A stretch of 12,337 bases of DNA from Candidatus Melainabacteria bacterium (GCA_014380105.1 JACMKL010000736.1:1-12337), one strand, 5' to 3'. Positions 1 through 7,476 are shown, numbered from the stretch's first letter. The notes: generated from the sequence alone by a model not told the origin. Numbers and translations: made by a program.

Positions 1-311
1 CTGACCCGGTTGGTGTTAAATCCAACAACGAGCAAACTGAAGCCGAATCCACCAGTTTTTGCTGGGCAAGTAACAGTACCTTCACTTGTCTGAATAACAA
101 AGGTGTTAGCAGGCAAGTTAATAACATTGCCGGGTGTGGCAAGAGGTTGGGTCGTCTGAGCAGTATTTGCAGGCGAGAGTGTAGGTTGAACTTCTTCAGC
201 GGCAGCCGGTTTGGCAGACATCAACAGCACAGAAGCTGAAGCAGCTGCAGCTGTTCCTATGAGGAACTTAGCGAACCATCTGAGTGGTTTGAGATTCTTG
301 TTGTTTTGCAT
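1..311 (-). CDS. Exported protein with signal peptide, N-terminal part only
   Basis: I do not recognise this gene. It starts at ATG 311 and reads toward position 1, where the window cuts it after about 103 residues. The N-terminus is a textbook Sec signal peptide: a basic start (MQNNKNLKPLRWFAKF), a hydrophobic Ala/Leu-rich core to about residue 32, and a likely cleavage after the Ala run ending near residue 38 (KPAAA, then EE). The visible mature part is Thr/Pro/Asn-rich, then becomes more hydrophobic (GGFGFSLLVVGF near residues 90-100), with one Cys near residue 87. The gene lies downstream of another exported protein on the same strand, but an intrinsic terminator separates them. No good Shine-Dalgarno site is visible; the nearest purine run is about 20 bases upstream. 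Export is well supported. Function is unknown. Confidence 0.75.
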   Translation of the reverse strand, partial: MQNNKNLKPLRWFAKFLIGTAAAASASVLLMSAKPAAAEEVQPTLSPANTAQTTQPLATPGNVINLPANTFVIQTSEGTVTCPAKTGGFGFSLLVVGFNTNRV

Positions 312-349
312 TCTTAATCTGTTGCCTTTTCCATTAATGAATGAGTTTG

Positions 350-378
350 AAAAATGGCGGCAGCTCGGTGCTACCGCC
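350..378 (-). terminator. Rho-independent terminator
   Basis: Read on the minus strand, GGCGGTAGC (378-370) pairs with GCTGCCGCC (364-356) around the five-base loop ACCGA, followed at once by ATTTTT (355-350). One pair is U·G in minus-strand RNA; on the plus strand the same position would be a C·A mismatch, which supports minus-strand use. It lies 55 bp past the stop of the 433-1464 gene, so it probably ends that transcript. Confidence 0.8.
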
Positions 379-432
379 TCGGAACTGTGTCAATTAATCA
401 GATGACTAATGACCTGTGGACAAACTCAGACC

Positions 433-1464
433 CTAGTAGAGGGTGCGAACAGGCTGACCATCACTTCCACCGCCCTGAGGGACGACAGGAAGAATGGTGC
501 GATTCTGATTGTATTGAATGCGAACACCAGAAGCTCCGGATAACTCAGGCAATACAGGAAGCACAGGGACAGCAATGCCAAGTTCAGTCAGTGCCTGATT
601 GGCTAGGGTACGGTGATATTCATTAGCCCAAGGGCGAGGAAGATTACTAGCTTCACCGGATACTACGGCACGGAGATCCATGCGTTGAGCGAAACTGACC
701 CAGCTGCTGCAAATAGCACCAGGTTGGTCGGAGGTGTCGGCAAAGGCTGCTGCTGCGAAATAGAGAGAAACAGAAACAGAATTAGACTTGCTCGTGCAAT
801 CTACTCGCACTGCGATGCCTTGATAGCTGAGACGACCGGGAGTGTTCGGGGTAGCGTAAGCGGTAGCAGGCTGGATGTACCATAGATTGGTCGTGCTGCC
901 CTCCACGGTGGCAGAGGTATTGATAGGACTGTTATTGGTCCCAGTGATACCTTGCGAGCCGGTAATCTGTTGCTGACCTTGAAGAATTTGCTGCTGTTCC
1001 TGGCTGGTCACTGGGGATACTGTCGTATTAGTAACTGGAGCAGCGATACCGGTTGGGGCAGCGATACTTGTTGGCGCAGCAATTCCTGTTGGCGCAGCGA
1101 TACCGGTTGGGGCAGCGATACCTGTTGGCGCAGCGATACCGGTTGGGGCAGCGATACCTACAGGCGCAACAACGGTAGGAGTGGTCGGCTGAGCAGGCGG
1201 TGTGTTGGGTTTTGGCTTGGGTTGTTGAGGATGCTCTTGCGGAATTTCCGTGGCATTTGCAGCTGAACCGAATCCTAGAATGGGATTGCGAAGAGTCTGC
1301 GCCGAAGAACGATTCAACGATGCAACTTCCATGAGAGGAGAGGTAGAGCGGTGGGTCGTTTTCTGGGATTGGAAGTCTACGTTGAGCCCCCAAGCTGATA
1401 GAGCGGCGAGAGTGCAACCACCGATGAGAGCGAAGCGTTGACCGACAAATTTGGAATTCTGCAT
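433..1464 (-). CDS. Exported repeat protein (GIAAPT repeats), unknown function
   Basis: This is a 343-residue protein of unknown function. Residues 10-28 form a hydrophobic segment (FALIGGCTLAALSAWGL) that acts as a signal peptide or membrane anchor. A Pro/Gln/Thr-rich linker (about 75-100) leads into seven copies of the six-residue unit GIAAPT (residues 103-144; one copy begins with Ser, the last ends in Val). A Gln/Thr/Ser-rich stretch follows (150-190), then a C-terminal domain of about 150 residues with two Cys (223 and 252), able to form a disulfide outside the cytoplasm. Low-complexity Pro/Ala repeats between an anchor and a folded domain suggest a wall- or envelope-spanning spacer; that is inference. 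Start ATG 1464 has no clear Shine-Dalgarno site. It is followed by a terminator and another exported protein whose first residues (MQN) are the same. Confidence 0.8.
   Translation of the reverse strand: MQNSKFVGQRFALIGGCTLAALSAWGLNVDFQSQKTTHRSTSPLMEVASLNRSSAQTLRNPILGFGSAANATEIPQEHPQQPKPKPNTPPAQPTTPTVVAPVGIAAPTGIAAPTGIAAPTGIAAPTGIAAPTSIAAPTGIAAPVTNTTVSPVTSQEQQQILQGQQQITGSQGITGTNNSPINTSATVEGSTTNLWYIQPATAYATPNTPGRLSYQGIAVRVDCTSKSNSVSVSLYFAAAAFADTSDQPGAICSSWVSFAQRMDLRAVVSGEASNLPRPWANEYHRTLANQALTELGIAVPVLPVLPELSGASGVRIQYNQNRTILPVVPQGGGSDGQPVRTLY
1033..1158 (-). repeat. In-frame 18-bp tandem repeats, seven copies
   Basis: Seven 18-bp units encode the GIAAPT repeats of the exported protein. Two unit variants, differing mainly in GGGGCAGC versus GGCGCAGC on the plus strand, alternate, and one 36-bp pair is present as a perfect tandem copy (1087-1122 and 1123-1158). 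Lengths are multiples of three, so copy-number change would keep the frame. The perfect pair implies recent duplication. There are no spacers, so this is not a CRISPR. Confidence 0.9.
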
Positions 1465-1838
1465 AGTGCTGTTTGGTTCTTTTTACGTTTTTGGGACTGA
1501 AATACAGACGCTAGTGCCGCTGCAAAAACCACCTACTCACAGACACAACCAAACTATTCGCCAGAGCGAATACAAGAATATGGGTTGAAGTTTGACTATC
1601 TGGCGGTTGTGGGTTTCGACCTGGGTGATTTGCGGATTGCGAATGAATACCTGAAAACTACCCCCTGGCTGTGTACGTTTGCCACGACTGTATCTCCAAC
1701 GCTTAACATCAACGAGAGCGGCACGTAGTGACTGCCCTGGCGCTTCCAGAGAAGCTCAGGAGAGAAGGGAAGCGCACTCAGGGAGGAAATACGCTTGCTA
1801 GCGATCGCGCGCGAACTCCAGAAAATTGTCAACTAAAG
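1465..1838. other. Intergenic region, no supported gene
   Basis: This 374-bp stretch separates the hydrolase gene from the repeat-protein gene. A minus-strand open frame of about 78 codons (1832-1596) would need a TTG start without a Shine-Dalgarno site and has no recognisable motif, so I do not call it. One cyanobacterial-type HIP1 octamer, GCGATCGC, occurs at 1801-1808; a single copy carries little weight. The promoter of the repeat protein should lie at the low-coordinate end, but I see no convincing -35/-10 pair. Confidence 0.6.
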
Positions 1839-2654
1839 TTAGCGAGATCTCTCAGCAGATGAAAGTTGATACTCGAAAAATTTTCGCAGGCTTGCAGTGA
1901 CTTCCCTGAGGTGGTCAGGGTTTCTCTTAAATCCGTGCTCAACGCCCTCAAGGCCAATGATAGTTTTAGGGCAATCAGCTGCGTCAAAGAGTCTGCGTGT
2001 GTCTGACGGCAAAACATCGACATCAGACTCACCGTAGATAATGTGAATCGGAGATTTGATTTTTGAGACGTAATCCAGAGCGTCGAATTTATCTGCATCT
2101 TCTGCAAATTCAGCGGGCAAGCGAACGTATTTGTTGAGAGGAGGATCGCAGACGCGCTCAAAAAAACCTCTGCGTCTCCAGTCTTCTAAATCGAGCGAAC
2201 TACCGGGACGAGTTAGTTTTGTGCAAGGTTGCACCGCACACGTCGCTCTTATATTGCTTACAAGAGAAGCAAAAATTAGTGACAGACAGCCACCCAAGCT
2301 GTGCCCACATATTCCAATCGACTCACTATCAACGAAATCAAGTCGACAGACGTGCTCATAGACGCACAAAATATCCTGAAGGTAATGTGATACGCGGAAG
2401 TGTTCTTCGGGCGTTCCGTCACTATCACCAAAGCCATAAGTATCGAAGCGAATTGACGCAATACCGGAATCTTCAAGTGCATTCGAGAAGGAGACCATGC
2501 TCTCCTCTTCCTTGAAACCAGTGAATCCATGCAGAACAATAACTAGTGGGACACTTGCTTGTGCAATCGGCTGGTGTAGAACCGCTGAGAGACTTGCTCC
2601 ACACGCGTTAACGATCTGCAGTTTGGTTTGCATCTTCCACACCCGCCAATTCAC
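1839..2654 (-). CDS. Alpha/beta hydrolase (serine esterase/acylhydrolase type)
   Basis: Cytoplasmic alpha/beta-hydrolase-fold enzyme, 271 residues from a GTG at 2654 or 264 from the internal ATG at 2633. Visible motifs: LHGFTG (41-46), giving the oxyanion-hole HGF; RFDTYGFGDSDG (69-80), typical of the family; the nucleophile elbow GHSLGG (117-122) with catalytic Ser119; an acidic residue at GESDVD (Asp211 or Asp213); and catalytic His240 in GVEHGF. The complete triad suggests an active enzyme. The arrangement is close to small cinnamoyl/feruloyl-esterase-like and acylaminoacyl-peptidase-like hydrolases, but the substrate cannot be read from sequence. No signal peptide is seen. Neither start has a strong Shine-Dalgarno site; GGAAG lies directly against the ATG, too close to be ideal. 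It lies 54-75 bp downstream of the O-acetyltransferase on the same strand, so the two may be cotranscribed, with opposing acyl-transfer and acyl-hydrolysis chemistry. Confidence 0.88.
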   Translation of the reverse strand: MNWRVWKMQTKLQIVNACGASLSAVLHQPIAQASVPLVIVLHGFTGFKEEESMVSFSNALEDSGIASIRFDTYGFGDSDGTPEEHFRVSHYLQDILCVYEHVCRLDFVDSESIGICGHSLGGCLSLIFASLVSNIRATCAVQPCTKLTRPGSSLDLEDWRRRGFFERVCDPPLNKYVRLPAEFAEDADKFDALDYVSKIKSPIHIIYGESDVDVLPSDTRRLFDAADCPKTIIGLEGVEHGFKRNPDHLREVTASLRKFFEYQLSSAERSR

Positions 2655-2708
2655 TCAAGCAAATGAGCAGAAGTATAACGAAACTTCCGGAAAGTTTCGA
2701 TCAACATT

Positions 2709-3341
2709 CTATGCTGCTTTTGAGGGAATAGCTCTCAAGAAGCGAGCTGGCGCGCCAATTACAATGCTGTCGGCAGCCACATCTTTTGTCACGACACTAT
2801 TTGCACCGATTACAGCATTTGCGCCTACGGTCACGCCCGGCATAATTTTGGCACCACCTCCTACCCAAACATTGTCTCCGATAGTGACCGGACGTCCAAA
2901 TACGCCTCCCGATGGATCGCTTCGAGCGGCCGGGTCAAGAGGATGATTCACAGCATAAATATGCACACCAGGGCCAAAGAAAACATTCTTTCCAAGCCTC
3001 ACTTCCCCACAGTCCAAAATAATTGTTCCGTGATTCAAAAAAGAGCCGGCACCAATATGGATCAGATATCCGTAGTCGCAGCAAAAACCAGGCGCAATAG
3101 AAACACCCTCACCCATCGAACCCAAAAGCTCCTTGAGAATTTCGGTCTGTGTCCGACGACGAAATCCTAAAATGTCTGCGATTTTTTCTACCATCATTTG
3201 CCAATTCTGCTTGGGTGCGAATGTTTGCCCAAAAGCGTAGAGAAGTCTCCATGCTCTCGCTCTCTCAGCCTGCAACTCACTGTCGTTGGGATTGTACGGC
3301 AGGCCAGAGAGCATCTTCATCTTTTCAGTTTGTTCAGTCAT
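2709..3341 (-). CDS. Maltose/galactoside O-acetyltransferase family protein (LbH fold)
   Basis: Acetyl-CoA-dependent O-acetyltransferase of the Maa/LacA/NodL family, 210 residues. The N-terminus has the family cap (KMKMLSGLPYNPNDSELQAER, residues 7-27, with Asp20 and Arg27-Ala-Arg following). A hexapeptide-repeat left-handed beta-helix runs from about 80 to 200, including FCCDYGYLIHIG, PGVHIYAVNHPLDP with catalytic His133, the GRPVTIGDNVWVGGGAKI block (149-166), and the closing VVTKDV...VIGAPAR. Family members are usually near 185 residues; the extra 20 or so sit around residues 40-62, between cap and helix. The acceptor (a sugar or other hydroxyl group) is not predictable. Start ATG 3341 has only a weak ribosome-binding site. 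It precedes the alpha/beta hydrolase on the same strand. The symbols maa and nodL would both be over-specific. Confidence 0.92.
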   Translation of the reverse strand: MTEQTEKMKMLSGLPYNPNDSELQAERARAWRLLYAFGQTFAPKQNWQMMVEKIADILGFRRRTQTEILKELLGSMGEGVSIAPGFCCDYGYLIHIGAGSFLNHGTIILDCGEVRLGKNVFFGPGVHIYAVNHPLDPAARSDPSGGVFGRPVTIGDNVWVGGGAKIMPGVTVGANAVIGANSVVTKDVAADSIVIGAPARFLRAIPSKAA

Positions 3342-3976
3342 AGGTTTTCACTGGTAAATAATTTGAACTTCGGTCAACTTTCGCAAAGGCCTAGATTTCG
3401 TATTTCCCGCGCGTTTCGTCATAAAGTTGGAACAATTGACGACATCGCTTCGCTATCGCTAACACTCTCCAATCATGGCGAGCATTTGTGCAAGCAGAGT
3501 GAAACAGCAAACATCGGCGAAGAAACGAAAGACGTTCTCACCGAGCCAATAAAAAACTTCGTGGACATGGTCAGAGGCCTTTTCTCTGTGCTTGTTTTCC
3601 GATTGGCTTTTCTGAAACGCAGCTGAAGAAAAGTTCTGAGTCTACTCGCGATCACTAAACCGCTACAAACACTCAGAATCTTTCTATCGATAGCTTTTTC
3701 GGAGCACCCGTATGTGAATTTTGATGAGTCAACTCAAGTTGTTTATGATTTGATTATTCTCTAATTGAAGATAGATGAGTCAAATGAAATTTGCTCCAAT
3801 TCTCATTACGGAAGGATCTAGCTTGGCGCCATCAAGTTAGCGCTAAGACCGCCATCGTCGTCAAATATAGAAAGTGTGATTCGCGCGCTTGAGAGCGGAA
3901 TCACGCAGACATGCACACACGAACTCACGCATGCGCGGACATTTACGCGCCGAAAATTCACAGTGTCTGATGAATT
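3342..3976. other. Intergenic region with short repeats, no supported gene
   Basis: About 635 bp without a credible gene. Open frames here (plus strand to 3626, minus strand 3655-3473) have no start with a ribosome-binding site and no family features. Small symmetric elements are present: the direct repeat GATGAGTCAA at 3723-3732 and 3774-3783, offset by 51 bp; the near-palindrome TGAGTCAACTCA overlapping the first copy (3725-3736); and the palindrome TTAGCGCTAA (3837-3846). GATTC/GAATC arms at 3878-3902 could form a weak hairpin past the end of the DUF1963 gene, without a T-tract. Confidence 0.5.
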
Positions 3977-5341
3977 CTAAGGTGAAAATTGTTGCTGGTA
4001 CGGACGAAAAATTGCAGTGTCCCACAAAGCATCCTCAACGGATTTGTGAGTCTCGAAATCCGAATCAAGTCCAAATCGTGATTCTGATTTCAATTGATGA
4101 TCTTCCTCAGGCAATCGTAAATCACCGGGAGCTAAAAGAGATTGCCACTGCAACATGACATTATCGAAATTCAACTGTTGTAAATCTCGCTGCCGTATCC
4201 AAAAAAATAGTTTTCCATTGCTTCCCCACCACATCTCGGCTTGTGGGCAACAATCAATTTGAGCTAGCAGTCGCCAATCAGTTGACTTGAGTGTGCATTT
4301 ATTTAAGACTGATTGACTCAGAAAATCGATTTCGGAAAGGTCAATTTCATTTGCGAGAAGTTCGGCATTCAAGGCTTGATTATCCTGCATCACAAGCGCT
4401 GGATAGCCGAACAGCCGGTGATCGAAGTCACCGTTGTAAAATGCCAGCATTAGTTTGTACGACTCCAGATCTCTCTGAGTCATAGAGGTATGAGCAAGGC
4501 TTTGGATGAAGGGAGAGAGTACTGCAGGAAGGCTCACATTAAAATCGAGATCAATAGATTTCTCTTTCCAAATACTGATATTGGGCTCTGTCTCTGTTTT
4601 GCTCTCAAAATTATTGCCCCTGTAAAACACTACTCGCCAAGATTTTTTATCTTCAATAAAACTAGTGCGCCCGAGACAATGTCTGGGATCAAAGAAGAAG
4701 TACAAAAATCCCTGCACAGGAAATCCCGAAAAAACCTTTTGCAATTCGCCCAAGTTGATTTGCATCAAAAGCGGCAAGGGTGAATTTTCTGCGTTCGGTA
4801 TTCTAACTTGAGGCAGACCGAAGGGAATTCCTCCGAATTTCGACTGCTCTGGACGTTTAGGATTTTGCTGACCAACGCTCAATCTCACAGCAGTTTGGGT
4901 GAGCGAACTCAACGTATCACGGAGGTGCGAAAGTTCAAAGGTCTGCAGGAGTGAGAGCGGATCGATTCTTTCTCTAGCACTCATCGCCTGAGTAAAACTT
5001 GTGCCGGTCTTGCCTGCTGGCCGAGTGCATGCCTTTACAAGCTCTTCGAATTTCAATCTTTGAGCAGAGTCTTTAGAATGACGACCCCTCTTTTTCATTA
5101 TCTGAAGGCAAATATCAAGATCGATTCTTGCAGCCAGAAAATTGTTTAGCTGAATGAAGCACTCCGCTCGCTCGATATAAGCATCGAAAGTCGGCATTGC
5201 CGATATTGCTGCAGATGCTTTTCGCCTTCCAGTCTCGTAATCACCTACTGAAATTGCAACCTTGGATTCCGAAAGCGCAGAACTATAGTAAGTGTCAAAC
5301 ACGTCCATCGACGAAGTAGTCTCCAAAGGAATTGTGCTCAC
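3977..5341 (-). CDS. TPR-like plus DUF1963 (YwqG-type) protein
   Basis: A 454-residue cytoplasmic protein with two parts. Residues 17-83 form paired helices of TPR type (Ala/Tyr/Leu spacing, for example DAYIERAECFIQLNNFLAA). After a linker, residues 165-402 match the DUF1963/YwqG family: SKFGGIPFGLP (167-177), PLLMQINLGEL (190-200), GFLYFFF (211-217), HRLFGYPALVMQ (308-319), WRLLAQID (356-363) and GKLFFWIRQRDL (376-387). The family's function is not established; members are widespread single-domain proteins, so the N-terminal repeat domain, which may bind a partner protein, is notable. An acidic tail of about 50 residues follows the domain. The start is uncertain: GTG 5341 (weak site) or ATG 5308, which has GGAG about 14 bases upstream. 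It lies 157 bp downstream of the unknown pair, on the same strand. Confidence 0.88.
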   Translation of the reverse strand: MSTIPLETTSSMDVFDTYYSSALSESKVAISVGDYETGRRKASAAISAMPTFDAYIERAECFIQLNNFLAARIDLDICLQIMKKRGRHSKDSAQRLKFEELVKACTRPAGKTGTSFTQAMSARERIDPLSLLQTFELSHLRDTLSSLTQTAVRLSVGQQNPKRPEQSKFGGIPFGLPQVRIPNAENSPLPLLMQINLGELQKVFSGFPVQGFLYFFFDPRHCLGRTSFIEDKKSWRVVFYRGNNFESKTETEPNISIWKEKSIDLDFNVSLPAVLSPFIQSLAHTSMTQRDLESYKLMLAFYNGDFDHRLFGYPALVMQDNQALNAELLANEIDLSEIDFLSQSVLNKCTLKSTDWRLLAQIDCCPQAEMWWGSNGKLFFWIRQRDLQQLNFDNVMLQWQSLLAPGDLRLPEEDHQLKSESRFGLDSDFETHKSVEDALWDTAIFRPYQQQFSP

Positions 5342-5498
5342 TTCTTACTTGACCGACGCGGAACACAACAACTATTTTGCATTAGGAAAATAACAGTCTC
5401 ATGACTATTGGTAATGGCGTGAATGTCCTAGCAAAGTGCCTTCACCATAGTCGGCAAACTACTCGGACCCATACCCAGGATGCGTTTTACTTTTGACG

Positions 5499-6107
5499 TC
5501 ACGATAAAGTTTCAAGACCGCACCCTCTCAAAGTCGTTTGCGGTTTGACTCCGTACTTCAATGCTCTGTACAGGTCAAACATTGGAATTAATGCTTGTTT
5601 ATCATTTGGCAAAGTTACGAGCAATCTCCCACCACCATCGGATCGACTCTTGAACAGATCTTGGGCACCCTGTTTTGCGGCGAAGTTTATTGTTAATTCC
5701 GGCGAGCCAACTTCAGGAGCAATTACTATTTTATCTTTGCCAGGGAAGAGTTGCTTTAGCAGGCCAACTAACTTTTCAGAAACGGCACTGTCAGGATCGT
5801 CTGAGCGCTTAAAGCTTTCTATAAGGGTTTTACCTCTAGCCTCCAGCTCCTCTCTTGAAAATCCACTAACGGATGGATCACCTTCTCTTTTAGATGTAAG
5901 TTTTCCATCGTAATTGGAGCCACCACAGGCGAAGACTTCGTTAGCAGGCGGGAAGAGTTCTAGAACTTTCTTATCTCCTTCGGACTCTAAACCTTGGCGC
6001 CTAAAACTTTGGTTCCCGGTAGAAAAAATGTTAGAAGTGTCAAAAGGGTTTTCGACAGACTTCTTCGCAACTGGCGAATCTGAAATTTCATTGCTGAGAT
6101 TTGTCAT
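5499..6107 (-). CDS. Hypothetical soluble protein, second of a pair
   Basis: I do not recognise this 202-residue protein. It has no signal peptide or membrane segment. The first 90 residues are polar and probably disordered (Ser/Asn/Glu/Lys-rich). From about residue 105 it looks folded: a helix (SAVSEKLVGLLKQLF), a strand (DKIVIAPEV), ELTINFAAKQG, a Gly turn and strand (GGGRLLVTLP, 158-167), then a helix (MFDLYRALKYG). Start ATG 6107 has TGGAG five bases upstream, a good site. Its start is 79 bp past the stop of the preceding 186-residue unknown gene on the same strand, and both proteins have the plan 'disordered acidic N-terminus, small C-terminal fold with a strand near the end', so they may be distant relatives or partners. 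A shared transcript is likely. Confidence 0.75.
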   Translation of the reverse strand: MTNLSNEISDSPVAKKSVENPFDTSNIFSTGNQSFRRQGLESEGDKKVLELFPPANEVFACGGSNYDGKLTSKREGDPSVSGFSREELEARGKTLIESFKRSDDPDSAVSEKLVGLLKQLFPGKDKIVIAPEVGSPELTINFAAKQGAQDLFKSRSDGGGRLLVTLPNDKQALIPMFDLYRALKYGVKPQTTLRGCGLETLS

Positions 6108-6186
6108 AGGTACTCCAGTTTTTTAGAAAAAACATCCAAGTAAATTTAGAACCGGCGGTTGTAGATATCTGAGAATCCATTCGTCA

Positions 6187-6747
6187 CTATCTGTAGAATT
6201 GAGAATTCTGAGGCTTAACGAGTCCTCCTTTGCCGCCGGGCTGAGCGTAGAGATTTACTTCTAAATTTCCTTTTTCTTCAATTCTTGCGTGCATATATCC
6301 TGAAGCCGGACCGTATGGGCCCACTGTTGTAACCTTCTTGTCACCCAGCTCTTTATTGAAGAGATCGCGCACTACAACCTTAATTGCTTGCTTTTCCCTT
6401 TCATCGGCAAATAATGGGAAGTTGTAGTTGGCCAGTCTCGCGGCCTCAGACATAACTACAGCAACCGAGTTTTCTTTGAAACGGACCTTTATTTCTTCCA
6501 TCATCGATCTACCGATATCACTAGGTTTTTGCCCCCCCAACCAGGCGGTTTTTTCGCATTCGAGAGCTGTCTGACCCGATAATCCATCGATCGTCAGAGT
6601 GCCAAACGTATCTTCCACCTCTCTGTTGCTGGTACGACCAACCAAGCTAGCGACATAATCTTTATTGTCGATTAATGGTGCGCTAAGCGAGGCAGAGTCA
6701 CTTCGCTCCGACTTTACTTCCTTCACTTCTAGGTTATTTTCTTTCAC
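6187..6747 (-). CDS. Hypothetical soluble protein, first of a pair
   Basis: This 186-residue protein is not recognised. It is charged and cytoplasmic. A disordered N-terminus (Glu/Lys/Ser, residues 1-25) is followed by a mixed alpha/beta region: DTFGTLTIDGLSG (47-59), the segment KPSDIGRSMMEEIKVRFKEN, a helix around residues 97-106, KQAIKVVVRDLF, and a C-terminal strand (GNLEVNLYAQPGG, 160-172). The start is GTG 6747, chosen because CAGGAG (6760-6755 on the minus strand) lies seven bases upstream; no in-frame ATG is close by. It leads the pair with the 202-residue gene 79 bp downstream. Both proteins end with a Gly-rich turn before a hydrophobic strand (GNLEVNL here, GGRLLVTL there), too little to claim homology. 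The function is unknown. Confidence 0.75.
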   Translation of the reverse strand: MKENNLEVKEVKSERSDSASLSAPLIDNKDYVASLVGRTSNREVEDTFGTLTIDGLSGQTALECEKTAWLGGQKPSDIGRSMMEEIKVRFKENSVAVVMSEAARLANYNFPLFADEREKQAIKVVVRDLFNKELGDKKVTTVGPYGPASGYMHARIEEKGNLEVNLYAQPGGKGGLVKPQNSQFYR

Positions 6748-7043
6748 TGAGGTGCTCCTGCTGTAAAAGGAAGAAGAATCACTAGAATGGTCGCTTTCCC
6801 TGAAGTTAACTAAGAGCGCTTCATTCGCGCTACGTGACTTCTTTCAGCTTCGCCTTTACTTTTTGAGTCGATATCTTCGTCATTGAAAATTAGCATTCTT
6901 GATCCGCTGCAGTTCGTAACAGGAACATAATGCCTCTGCAATGGTGGCTAAACGGTGACGAATTGATGCGAATATTTCTCTCATAACGACTTTTCAAATA
7001 ACTGCCTCCGGTAGCGATAACTACGGCGGCGGTGAGAAAGGCT
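6748..7043. other. Divergent intergenic region
   Basis: About 296 bp between the minus-strand block and the next plus-strand candidate gene. Apart from the ribosome-binding site near 6755 I see only a small hairpin, AGCGC (6815-6819) with GCGCT (6827-6831). No consensus promoter stands out. This is where gene density and style change from the left block to the accessory-looking right part. Confidence 0.4.
6755..6760 (-). promoter_or_regulatory. Shine-Dalgarno site supporting a GTG start
   Basis: CAGGAG on the minus strand, seven bases from GTG 6747. It fixes the non-ATG start of the 186-residue gene. Confidence 0.7.
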
Positions 7044-7265
7044 ATGTGGATTCTTTTTGTTCATAAAGCCATCCCACTTTATCGAGATGTTCTTTGGCTT
7101 ATGTGGTCGGTATTTGGAAATGAAATCAGATTGCTTGACGCTAGCCTTGCGATGTTATGCGATGAGGTAAATACCATAGTTGAGCTTTCGCAACTATTTG
7201 ACTCTACCCAACGCTCTGCGCAAACAGCAGGACCTCAACGTACTCTTCAGGATATACAGACCTGA
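7044..7265 (+). CDS. Possible small protein, 73 residues
   Basis: A tentative gene. ATG 7044 follows a purine run, GAGAAAGG (7034-7041), that could serve as a ribosome-binding site with short spacing; a GTG at 7032 is an alternative. The product begins with a hydrophobic, aromatic segment (WILFVHKAIPLYRDVLWLMWSVFG, about residues 2-25) that might touch a membrane. It continues with an amphipathic part (LLDASLAMLCDEVNTIVELSQL) and a polar tail. I recognise no family. It lies upstream of the tRNA-like element and the phage-like small gene on the same strand. It could equally be a chance open frame. Confidence 0.3.
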   Translation: MWILFVHKAIPLYRDVLWLMWSVFGNEIRLLDASLAMLCDEVNTIVELSQLFDSTQRSAQTAGPQRTLQDIQT

Positions 7266-7311
7266 AGTAACATGGTTCCTGCGAAGTGAATCTAGGCATG
7301 AAAAGCTTGTC

Positions 7312-7347
7312 TAGGTGATTGTGTATTTGATAAAAATAAATCACCTA
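7312..7347. repeat. Perfect 9-bp inverted repeat
   Basis: TAGGTGATT (7312-7320) and AATCACCTA (7339-7347) are perfect inverted repeats around an 18-bp A/T-rich spacer. The spacing and the A/T-rich centre suit either a dimeric repressor operator or an RNA hairpin; no regulator gene is adjacent. Confidence 0.6.
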
Positions 7348-7476
7348 TTTTACATCACACCAAATTATTCAGACAAAAGAACTCCTAAACACCTAAACCC
7401 AGACTATTTTTCAAGCTCAACTCTTTTCCCTTGCACTCCGACTGCAAAAATTCGATCTGACTATCTATCCATCATC

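Noticed and set aside
1033..1158. Possible CRISPR-like array
   Set aside because: The units are contiguous with no unique spacers and encode a clean GIAAPT peptide repeat; no cas genes are present.
952..1417. Open frames on both strands over the repeat tract, encoding Trp/Ser/Arg- or Cys/Arg-rich repeats
   Set aside because: They are by-products of the 18-bp in-frame repeat in the exported protein. They have no ribosome-binding site, and the products have implausible composition.
1801..1808. HIP1 octamer GCGATCGC as evidence for a cyanobacterium
   Set aside because: Only one copy occurs in 12.3 kb; HIP1-rich genomes have it every one to several kilobases, so this carries little weight.
1596..1832. 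Minus-strand open frame of 78 codons
   Set aside because: It needs a TTG start without a ribosome-binding site and shows no recognisable family or structural pattern. A second frame here is also open, which suggests chance.
3358..3386. Promoter-like TTGCGA-17-AATTAT ahead of the acetyltransferase (minus strand)
   Set aside because: Both boxes are poor matches, and the implied leader would be only about ten bases long.
3198..3626. Plus-strand open frame of 142 codons, with a shorter lysine-rich 25-codon frame at 3475
   Set aside because: The first half is antisense to the acetyltransferase. The unique half has no start with a ribosome-binding site and no family features.
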